From Anaerolineae bacterium (GTDB lineage Bacteria; Chloroflexota; Anaerolineae; B4-G1; DUEL01), in assembly GCA_016926575.1 (NCBI GenBank), contig JAFGOJ010000091.1, positions 1 to 13,498 of the forward strand: a stretch of 13,498 bases of DNA, given 5' to 3'. Position 1 is the stretch's first letter; the number at the start of each line of letters is the position of its first letter. The position numbers and the translations under genes are program-made. Of the stretch, positions 6,791-12,859 are shown piece after piece. The notes under the pieces are model-generated. The model worked only from the letters and a program-made list of their open reading frames with translations. It had not been told where the DNA came from and did not search any database.

Positions 6791-7435
6791 CTACGCCTCA
6801 CGAACGTCGACGATTTGTACAACCAATGGCTCGACCACCTTCAGCAAGTCATCCTTACCGATGTCGGTCACCTTGAGCGTGCAGCCCCAATTGGAGGTGT
6901 CCTCGCCCTTGAAGGTGTTGAGCGCCAGGATCAGGCCGCCGGCCTGGGTGATCGCCGTGCTGATCTGCGCCAGCGAGCCCTTGAAGTACGGTGCGAGCAC
7001 CGTCAGTCGCCAGCCCTTCTCCCCGGCCTCGAACAGTTCGAGGAAGACGCGGAACAGGTCGGATTCGGTGATGATGCCGACCAGCTTGCCGTCGTCGAGC
7101 ACGGGCAGGCCGCCGATCTTGTGCTCGCGCATCTTGGCGGCCGCCTCTTCGATCGTGCAGTCGTGGCAGATGGTGATGACGTCTTTGGTCATCACCTCCT
7201 TGACCGTGACCTTGGAAAGCAGATAGTTCACCTCCCACACGTTGAGCGAGGTCACCGAAGACGGCGCGGCATACAGCAGGTCATTCTGCGTGACGATGCC
7301 GATCAGCTTGCCCTTCTTGTCGATGACGGGGAAGCGACGCACCTTTTTCTGGCGCATCAGTTCCAACGCGTCGGCGATGGGCAGATCGGGCGCAACGGTG
7401 ATCGGATCGGGTGTCATTCTCCTACCAACTAACAT
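6791..7435 (-). CDS. Tandem CBS-domain protein with C-terminal ACT-like domain
   Basis: This soluble 214-residue regulatory protein has two CBS domains: about 1-56, with RRMTPDPITVAP and the GIVTQNDLL strand-helix (46-54), and about 77-132, with VMTKDVITI and GIITESDLF (120-128). A C-terminal domain (about 142-211) starts RLTVLAPYFKGSLAQI and looks like ACT. CBS pairs typically bind adenosine nucleotides or S-adenosylmethionine, and ACT domains bind small amino acids. The layout resembles AcuB-like proteins. No enzymatic domain is visible. Its place inside a corrinoid methyltransferase operon suggests it senses cell energy, SAM or an amine product, but the target is unknown. A GTG at 7438 directly precedes the ATG at 7435. 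GGGGG lies five bases before the ATG and only two before the GTG, so I use the ATG. Stop TAG. Confidence 0.85.
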   Translation of the reverse strand: MLVGRRMTPDPITVAPDLPIADALELMRQKKVRRFPVIDKKGKLIGIVTQNDLLYAAPSSVTSLNVWEVNYLLSKVTVKEVMTKDVITICHDCTIEEAAAKMREHKIGGLPVLDDGKLVGIITESDLFRVFLELFEAGEKGWRLTVLAPYFKGSLAQISTAITQAGGLILALNTFKGEDTSNWGCTLKVTDIGKDDLLKVVEPLVVQIVDVREA

Positions 7436-7691
7436 CACATCCCCCTTTCAAGTGGTTTATACCTGACTCCCCTGAAAATAAGGAGAAACAACCACAAAGG
7501 ACACAAAGAGTACAAAGATTTTTAATATTCGCCTTAAGATTCTGTTGTTCTTCGTGCCGGTTTTTGGACAATCTCGCGCAACGCCTTACTCTTTTTCTTT
7601 GTGTCCTTTGTGCTCTTTGTGGTTGATAGCTTTTTTCAGTAGAGCCATACATTACGTCTCATTTCAAAGTCGCAAGGTCGCAGGGAGCAGC
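7436..7691. other. Intergenic region, about 250 bases, possible promoter for the CBS gene
   Basis: This is the longest gap between genes in the locus and is clearly AT-richer than the coding DNA. It holds the large CACAAAG inverted repeat (7489-7625) and a short iterated TCGCAAGGTCGCAGGG stretch near 7670-7685. On the minus strand a TATAAA at 7461-7456 lies about 21 bases upstream of the CBS gene start and could be a -10 box, but I find no -35 at proper spacing. The small open frames here follow the repeat and are not convincing genes. Confidence 0.4.
7489..7625. repeat. Large imperfect inverted repeat of CACAAAG units
   Basis: The left arm (7489-7518) reads CAACCACAAAGGACACAAAG and then AGTACAAAG. 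The right arm (about 7596-7625), reverse complemented, begins CAACCACAAAGAGCACAAAG and then GACACAAAG. Each arm is itself an approximate 9-base iteration. About 77 bases separate the arms. The element resembles dispersed CACAAAG-type repeats seen between genes in many environmental bacterial genomes (recollection). It encodes no transposase. It splits the transporter-MttB3 half from the CBS-corrinoid-MttB half and could fold into a long RNA hairpin. Confidence 0.75.
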
Positions 7692-9101
7692 CTAGCTGCG
7701 CGCCTTGACAAACGCCTCCAACTGCTGCGCCACGCTCTCGTCCATCGCCGGCTGCTCGTACCTCTCCAGCAGCTTCTTCCAACGCCGGTTGGCCCGGTCG
7801 AGGACGGTCTGCTGCCCGCCGGACATCCACGCCTCCAACCCGCCCCGGTCGACCAGGTCGGGCGACCAGAACTCGGTGCGGCAGCGCTTGACGGTGTGCG
7901 TTTCCATCAAGAAATTGCCGCCCGGGCCGACCTTCGCGCCGATGTCGTAGGCCAGCGTGGCGTCGGTGACCTCGATGCCCTTGCGGTAGCGGCGCACGAT
8001 GCCGCACATCTCGTCGTCCATGACGAACTTCTCGTAGGAGAAGGCCAGGTAGGAGCTGAGGATGCCGGCCGCGTGCAGCACGAAGTCGACGCCGCTGGCA
8101 GCAGTGGTGACCAGGCCGAGCATCGACTCGAAGCCCGCCTGGGCGTCGGGGACGCTGGAATCGGTGAGCGAACCGCCGCTGCGCGCGGGCAGGCCATAGT
8201 GACGCGCCAATTGGGCGTGCGCGGCAATCATCATCGACAGTTCCGGGCTGCCGATGGCCAGCGCGCCGGTGCGCATGTCGATGTTGGTCGACGTGGAGCC
8301 GTAAACCACGGGCGTACCGGGATTGATCCACTGCGTCAGCGCGACGCCGGCCAGAAGCTCCGCGTTCTGCAGCGCCAGCGTGCCCGCCAGAGTGACCGGC
8401 GACGTGGAACCCGCCATCGCCAGCGCAGCCACGACAACCGGCTGCCCGGCGTGGGCAAAGACGAGCAACGCCTCCAACATTTCATCGCTGTACCCCAGCG
8501 GCGTCAGGCTGTTGATCAGGCTGATGGTGACCGGGTTCTGCGCCACAAAATCCGCGCCGAAAAGAATCCCCGCCATCGCCAGCGTGTGCTCGGCACCCTT
8601 CTTCCCCTCGGCGCTGCCGATGAAGGCCTTGTCCGAGTAGACCATGTTGGCGTACAACATCTGCAAATACGCCGCCGAAACGCCCTCCGGCTCCACCATC
8701 AAGTGGCCGCTCATGTCCTGATTGGGCAGCGCGTGGGCCAGCTTGGCCAGGTTGTGGTAGTCCTGCAGCGTGGGCGCGCGCTTGCCGGCCGCGTAATCGA
8801 CCAGGAACGGTGCGCCGTAGGCCGGGGCGAAAACCAGTTCCCCGCCGCCCACCACAACGCTCTTCTGTGGGGCGCGGGCGTGGATGGTGAACCGCGCGGG
8901 CACGCTGGCAATGGCATCCATCACCTGCTGCTCTTCGAGAAAGACGATGTGCCCGTTGGTCCGCGCGCCGTGCACCTTGAAGACCGCCAACGCGTCGTCG
9001 GAAGGGATGTGCACCCCCACGTTCTCCAGATAGCGCATACTCGTGGCGTGGATACGTGCGATGTCTTCGGGCGACAGAACTTCATTCCAATTCGTTGGCA
9101 T
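7692..9101 (-). CDS. MttB-superfamily methyltransferase, non-pyrrolysine (homologue 3)
   Basis: This 469-residue protein is the shortest and most divergent of the three MttB homologues, ending soon after the family core. Landmarks are ALPNQDMSGHLMVEP (124-138), MAGSTSPVTLAGTLALQNAE (229-248), YGSTSTNIDMRTG (267-279), GSPELSMMIAAHAQL (284-298) and SGGSLTDSSVPDAQAG (308-323). Leu312 falls where I align pyrrolysine of Methanosarcina MttB, whereas the other two have Cys. Several surrounding residues (YGLP, VPD.QAG) are closer to the archaeal enzyme than in homologues 1 and 2. No corrinoid protein gene is adjacent; it would have to share the downstream ones or use one encoded elsewhere. It follows the permease gene by 93 bases, tying it to the importer. 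The ATG at 9101 has AAGGAGG six bases upstream. Stop TAG at 7692-7694. Substrate unknown, probably a methylated amine. Confidence 0.92.
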   Translation of the reverse strand: MPTNWNEVLSPEDIARIHATSMRYLENVGVHIPSDDALAVFKVHGARTNGHIVFLEEQQVMDAIASVPARFTIHARAPQKSVVVGGGELVFAPAYGAPFLVDYAAGKRAPTLQDYHNLAKLAHALPNQDMSGHLMVEPEGVSAAYLQMLYANMVYSDKAFIGSAEGKKGAEHTLAMAGILFGADFVAQNPVTISLINSLTPLGYSDEMLEALLVFAHAGQPVVVAALAMAGSTSPVTLAGTLALQNAELLAGVALTQWINPGTPVVYGSTSTNIDMRTGALAIGSPELSMMIAAHAQLARHYGLPARSGGSLTDSSVPDAQAGFESMLGLVTTAASGVDFVLHAAGILSSYLAFSYEKFVMDDEMCGIVRRYRKGIEVTDATLAYDIGAKVGPGGNFLMETHTVKRCRTEFWSPDLVDRGGLEAWMSGGQQTVLDRANRRWKKLLERYEQPAMDESVAQQLEAFVKARS

Positions 9102-9152
9102 AGGTTTCCTCCTTACAAATTGCGAATCGTCACGTTCCGTTCTAGTGGCGAC

Positions 9153-9179
9153 CGCGCAGGAAGCTATCTCCTGAACGCG
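9153..9179 (-). terminator. Small hairpin after the LivM-like gene (weak)
   Basis: On the minus strand CGCG-TT-CAGGA pairs with TCCTG-CGCG around a seven-base loop, 16 bases past the permease stop codon. No U-tract follows, so it may only stabilise the 3' end or separate transporter and methyltransferase messages. Weak support. Confidence 0.25.
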
Positions 9180-9194
9180 ACCCTTTTCCTACCC

Positions 9195-10241
9195 TTACGC
9201 CGATTTGCTCTGAATCTTTTCTTTGAGCCAGTAGTAGAAGCCGGAGAGCCCATTGGGGTAGAAGATCATCACCACGATCATCAGCACGCCGTAGAGGACC
9301 ATGTGGAGGCCCGGCAGGTCGGTCAGGCTGGAGCGCAGGTATTCGATGCCGAAGACGAAGGGGAAGGCGACCAGCATCCCGCCCCACATACTGCCACGCC
9401 CGCCGATGTAGGCCAGCGCCAATACCTCGACCGTTTTGGAGGTGTGCATCAGCGTCTGCGGCGTCAGCGAGCCGAAGTAGTGCGCGTAGAAGCCGCCCAG
9501 CAGCCCGGCGAAGACGCACGAGAGGGTAAAGTTGAGCACGCGGTACTTGGTGGGATTGATGCCCGAGGCGCGCGCGGCGTCGAGGTTCTGGCCGATGGCC
9601 TTGAACGCCAAGCCGTAGTGCGATTTGGTGACCAGCCGCAGGACGACGTAGATCAACACCATCATCCCGAAGATGACGTAGAAGTAGGGCAGGTTCGAGG
9701 TAGTGCCCAGGAACAGCTTGCGCGGGGCCATGCCCAGCGGGCCGCGGGTCAGGTCAACCATGTTGCGCGTCAGGCCCATGAGGCCGATGCCGACGAACCA
9801 GGCCATCACCGCCGCGAAGATGCCGCGCAGGCGCAGCGTCAACACGCCCAGGCCAAAGCCCACGATGCCGGCGACCAGCGCTCCCGCCAGCATCCCGATC
9901 CACGGCGAAAGGCCCGGCTGAATTGCCAGCGACGGGTTGGTGTTGGTCAGAATGCCCGACGTATACGCCCCCAGCCCCAGAATCGCAGCAAAGCCGAAGT
10001 TGACCACGTTGATGTAGCCGGCCGTGAAGTCGAACGCGATGGCCTGCGCGGCGAGGAATGCGCCCATGATGAGCCAGCGGATCATGTGTTCCTGGCTGAA
10101 CGGCGGGACGAGCGGCAGAATTGCCAACAGGATGAGCAAGCCCACCCCCAGCGGCGTCATCCCCACCGCCCCCAAAGCACTCGTGAGGCGGCCCCACACG
10201 CCCGCGCCGTTCTTTTTCTCGTTGGTTGCGTTTTCTGTCAT
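9195..10241 (-). CDS. livM: Liv-type ABC transporter permease (LivM family)
   Basis: This inner-membrane permease of about 348 residues belongs to the branched-chain amino acid type (BPD_transp_2). A charged N-terminus is followed by a hydrophobic helix (about 31-46) and further helices near 55-95, 113-135, 140-158, 188-203, 235-252, 288-300 and 313-328. The cytoplasmic coupling motif GLAFKAIGQNLDAARASGIN (210-229) and YIGGRGSMWGG (278-288) are typical of LivM. It should pair with the LivH-like subunit and the two ATPases. Family importers take amino acids, amides or urea; in this context the cargo is more likely a methylated amine or betaine. Two adjacent ATGs exist (10244 and 10241). AGGAGG lies two and five bases upstream of them, so I favour 10241. 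The ribosome-binding site overlaps the TAG stop of the preceding gene. Stop TAA. Confidence 0.92.
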   Translation of the reverse strand: MTENATNEKKNGAGVWGRLTSALGAVGMTPLGVGLLILLAILPLVPPFSQEHMIRWLIMGAFLAAQAIAFDFTAGYINVVNFGFAAILGLGAYTSGILTNTNPSLAIQPGLSPWIGMLAGALVAGIVGFGLGVLTLRLRGIFAAVMAWFVGIGLMGLTRNMVDLTRGPLGMAPRKLFLGTTSNLPYFYVIFGMMVLIYVVLRLVTKSHYGLAFKAIGQNLDAARASGINPTKYRVLNFTLSCVFAGLLGGFYAHYFGSLTPQTLMHTSKTVEVLALAYIGGRGSMWGGMLVAFPFVFGIEYLRSSLTDLPGLHMVLYGVLMIVVMIFYPNGLSGFYYWLKEKIQSKSA

Positions 10242-10250
10242 CATGTCCTC

Positions 10251-11291
10251 CTACTGCTCCTGGACGCCTTTGACCTCGGAACCGAAGATGCCCGAAGGCA
10301 CGGCGATCAACACAAGGATCATCACGGCCACGGGGATCACGTCCTCCCAAGAGGGGCCGAAGAACTGCTGCGTGGCCGTCTGCAGGAGGGCAACGATGAA
10401 ACCGCCGAGAATGGCTCCCGCGACGTTTCCCAACCCGGCCAGCATGACCACGTACCAGGCGAAGTAGAGCGGCTTGCCGCCCACGGTCGGGTAGGCCTGG
10501 AACATGAACAACAGGCTCGCTCCGGCCAGCGCCGCCGTCGCCGTCGCCAGACCGAAGGTCAGCACGTAGACGAAGTCCAGGTTGATGCCCACCAGTTCGG
10601 CGCCGGTCTCGTCCTGAGAGACCGCGCGGATGGCCCGGCCCGTGCGCGTCTGCCGCAGAAAGAGCCATAGAGCAAAGATGGTAATCATCGCCAGGAAAAA
10701 GGCAACGATGCGGTCGGCGGAGACGTTCGCCCCCAGAATAGTCAGCGTGTCGATATTCCAGTAGCGCGGGATGCCACGGAAGTTGGGACCGATGGCCAGC
10801 GTGAAACCGTTGGTCAGGACGAAAGACACGCCCACGGTCAGCAAGAAGGCATTCATCACCCAACCGGATTTGGTGCGCCGGCGCAGCGGGGCAAAGATGA
10901 TGCGCTCGAGCAAGACGCCGACGACGAACCCAACCACGGCCGCCGCCAAGAAGCCGATGAATGGAGCCACCACTTCCAGAAACGCGTTGGGGTGCTCCCC
11001 CAGGGTCTGGTAAATGGGGTTGAACACCCAATACGCCACATAGGCGCCGATCATGAACGACTCGCCGTGCGCGAAGTGAGGCACGTTCATCACGCCGAAG
11101 ACCAGCGCCAGCCCCACCGCCAACAGCGCCCACATCCCGCCCGTGACGAACGTGTTGAGCACCTGCGACATCCCACCGACAGCGCCCAACACCACCATCA
11201 ACACCAGCGACAAGGCAATGACGACCGTGGCAGGCAGGTTTCTGGTGAGCTTGTTCATAATGAAACGGGTAAACGACGTTGATTCTTTCAT
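10251..11291 (-). CDS. livH: Liv-type ABC transporter permease (LivH family)
   Basis: This 346-residue integral membrane subunit is the partner of the LivM-like permease. An N-terminal helix (about 20-40) is followed by MWALLAVGLALVFGVMNVPH (53-72), the LivH signature region, with HGESFMIGAYVAY just after. Helices near 107-127, 146-166, 194-212, 240-263, 278-305 and 319-333 complete the channel half. The coupling motif TGRAIRAVSQDETGAELVGI (217-236) contacts the ATPases. LivH proteins are usually nearer 290-310 residues; the surplus is partly a 15-20 residue N-terminal leader before the first helix. The ATG at 11291 has an AGGAGAGGT ribosome-binding site directly upstream. It lies 12 bases after the LivF-like gene and nine before the LivM-like start, so translational coupling is likely. 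Stop TAG. Confidence 0.93.
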   Translation of the reverse strand: MKESTSFTRFIMNKLTRNLPATVVIALSLVLMVVLGAVGGMSQVLNTFVTGGMWALLAVGLALVFGVMNVPHFAHGESFMIGAYVAYWVFNPIYQTLGEHPNAFLEVVAPFIGFLAAAVVGFVVGVLLERIIFAPLRRRTKSGWVMNAFLLTVGVSFVLTNGFTLAIGPNFRGIPRYWNIDTLTILGANVSADRIVAFFLAMITIFALWLFLRQTRTGRAIRAVSQDETGAELVGINLDFVYVLTFGLATATAALAGASLLFMFQAYPTVGGKPLYFAWYVVMLAGLGNVAGAILGGFIVALLQTATQQFFGPSWEDVIPVAVMILVLIAVPSGIFGSEVKGVQEQ

Positions 11292-11303
11292 ACCTCTCCT
11301 CTC

Positions 11304-12008
11304 CTACACGCCCAGGTACGCCGCCTTGATGTGCTCGTTCTTCATCAACTCGCTGCTGGGACCCTCCATCGCCACGCGCCCGTGCTCCAGCACGTAGGCG
11401 CGATTGGTGATTGCCAGCGTGGCATTCACGCGCTGTTCGACCAGCAGGATGGTGACCCCGGTCTGTTGGAGCTTTTGGAGGGATTGGAACACGTCGGTGA
11501 CCAGATGCGGGGCCAGGCCGAGCGAAGGTTCGTCGACGAGCATCAACTGGGGATTCGACATCATCCCGCGCGCGATGGCCAGCATCTTGCGCTCGCCGCC
11601 GCTCATCGTGCCCGCCAACTGGTTCTCCCGCTCCTTCAACCTCGGGAAGAGGCTGTAGACGAACTCCAGCGTCTCCAACTGCCTCTTCTTGTCCCGCACC
11701 GAATAGGCGCCCAGCAGTAAGTTCTCACGAACGGACATGTCGACGAATAAATTCAAAGCCTCCGAGACGTAGCTGACGCCCATCCGGCTGACCTTGTAGG
11801 CGGGCGTTCCTCCGATGGATTGGCCCTTGAACAGGATCTGGCCATCTTTAGGAGGGAGCAGCCCGGCGATGCTGCGCAGGGTCGTCGTCTTGCCGGCACC
11901 GTTAGGCCCGATCAAGCCCACAAACTCCCCTTCTTCGACGTGAAGCGATATGCCCCACAGGATTTGAAGAAAGCCATAACTGGCATCGAGACGCTCTATC
12001 TTAAGCAA
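11304..12008 (-). CDS. livF: Liv-type ABC transporter ATP-binding protein (LivF family)
   Basis: This 234-residue cytoplasmic ATPase energises the importer. Walker A GPNGAGKT is at 34-41, the ABC signature MSGGE at 135-139, and Walker B LMLVDE at 155-160, followed by PSLGLAP. Position 192, where the switch histidine usually sits, is Gln in VEQ, as is normal for LivF. Length fits the family. The start codon is TTG at 12008. A perfect AAGGAGG lies five bases upstream and the protein begins in register with LivF proteins (MLKIERLDASYG). It pairs with the LivG-like ATPase encoded 46 bases upstream to form a heterodimer. Here the signature motif is intact, unlike in that partner. Stop TAG. Confidence 0.94.
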   Translation of the reverse strand: MLKIERLDASYGFLQILWGISLHVEEGEFVGLIGPNGAGKTTTLRSIAGLLPPKDGQILFKGQSIGGTPAYKVSRMGVSYVSEALNLFVDMSVRENLLLGAYSVRDKKRQLETLEFVYSLFPRLKERENQLAGTMSGGERKMLAIARGMMSNPQLMLVDEPSLGLAPHLVTDVFQSLQKLQQTGVTILLVEQRVNATLAITNRAYVLEHGRVAMEGPSSELMKNEHIKAAYLGV

Positions 12009-12054
12009 CGCAACCTCCTTATCTCACTGATGCTGCACGGGTAGAGCACGTCGG

Positions 12055-12783
12055 CTAATGGCCCAGCTCGCTCTCTCCAAGGTAAGCCTCGATGACCTTG
12101 GGATCGTTCAGCACGTCTCTGGTAGTGCCTTCGGCGATCTTCGTGCCGTACTGCAAGACCATCACCCGGTCGCAGATGCCGGCGATCACGCGCATGATGT
12201 GCTCGACGACGATGATCGTGACACCCTGGTCGCGGATGCGCAGGATCAAGTGGATCATATCATCCAGCTCGCCGGTCGTCAGGCCCGACGCCAATTCGTC
12301 GAGCAGAAGCAGTTTGGGCTTGCAAGCCAGCGCACGCGCCAGGTCGAGGCGTTTGAGCTGCACAGCGTTGAGGCGCTCGGCGGGCGTGTCCTCGGGCAAG
12401 GGGAAGTGAACGAACGCCAGCGCCTCGCGCGCGCGCTCCTGGGCCGGCTTGTCGTGGTGCGATTCGGAACCGAAAATCGCGCCGACCATGACGTTCTCCA
12501 GCACCGTGAGCTTGGGAAACGGCAGGGGAATCTGAAACGTGCGCGACATGCCCTTGCGGCACATCGCGTCGGCAGACGCGCCGGTGGTATCGTGTCCGGC
12601 GAAGAACGCTTTCCCGCTGCTCGGCCGGTACGACCCGGCCACACAGTTGAGGAACGTCGTCTTGCCCGCCCCGTTCGGCCCGATCAGGCCGAAAATCTCG
12701 CCCGCGTTGACCTGCATCGTGACGCGGTTGACCGCAGTCAGGCCGCCAAAGTTCTTGGTGATCTTATCTGTCTGAAGTACCAT
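12055..12783 (-). CDS. livG: Liv-type ABC transporter ATP-binding protein (LivG family), unusual signature motif
   Basis: This 242-residue cytoplasmic ATPase forms the nucleotide-binding pair with the LivF-like protein. Walker A GPNGAGKT lies at 35-42, the Q-loop Gln84 in TFQ, Walker B LLLLDE at 158-163, and the switch His195 in VVEH. The ABC signature is altered: LNAVQ (138-142) instead of LSGGQ/LSYGQ, with both signature glycines missing. The D-loop region reads ELASGL instead of EPAAGL. One of the two composite ATP sites would therefore be degenerate. The start is ATG at 12783, with GGGAGGG eight bases upstream. The in-frame extension to 12981 was rejected because it overlaps the preceding gene and does not resemble an ATPase. 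It lies 76 bases after the binding-protein gene, with a hairpin between. Stop TAG. Confidence 0.93.
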   Translation of the reverse strand: MVLQTDKITKNFGGLTAVNRVTMQVNAGEIFGLIGPNGAGKTTFLNCVAGSYRPSSGKAFFAGHDTTGASADAMCRKGMSRTFQIPLPFPKLTVLENVMVGAIFGSESHHDKPAQERAREALAFVHFPLPEDTPAERLNAVQLKRLDLARALACKPKLLLLDELASGLTTGELDDMIHLILRIRDQGVTIIVVEHIMRVIAGICDRVMVLQYGTKIAEGTTRDVLNDPKVIEAYLGESELGH

Positions 12784-12816
12784 CCGCAACACCCTCCCTG
12801 TGATACAGGCGTGAAA

Positions 12817-12849
12817 GGATGGCGGGAGGGACGCTCCCCCCCGCCATCC
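12817..12849 (-). terminator. Hairpin between binding-protein and ATPase genes; weak terminator or mRNA stabiliser
   Basis: On the minus strand GGATGGCGGG pairs perfectly with CCCGCCATCC across a G/C-rich inner region, starting 10 bases after the binding-protein stop codon. Only TTT follows, so termination would be partial. Such structures after the binding-protein gene commonly let it be made in excess over the transporter subunits. That role is inferred. Confidence 0.5.
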
Positions 12850-12859
12850 GGTGAACAGT

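Noticed and set aside
7489..7625. CRISPR-like array
   Set aside because: The repeated units are only about nine bases with no spacers of regular length, and the two arms are inverted rather than direct.
7411..7652. Small open frames of 71 and 76 codons on both strands over the CACAAAG repeat
   Set aside because: Their Cys/Leu-rich and Gln/Arg-rich sequences are simple translations of the repeat unit and have no ribosome-binding site.
7692..7694. Terminal TAG of MttB homologue 3 as a possible pyrrolysine codon
   Set aside because: It lies after the complete family core, and reading through gives about ten more codons before TGA. The pyrrolysine-equivalent position is Leu312, encoded internally.
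7545..10670. A 1041-codon open frame on the plus strand
   Set aside because: It runs antisense to MttB homologue 3 and the LivM- and LivH-like genes, has the His/Arg/Gln/Asp-rich composition of a GC-rich shadow frame, and shows no recognisable domain.
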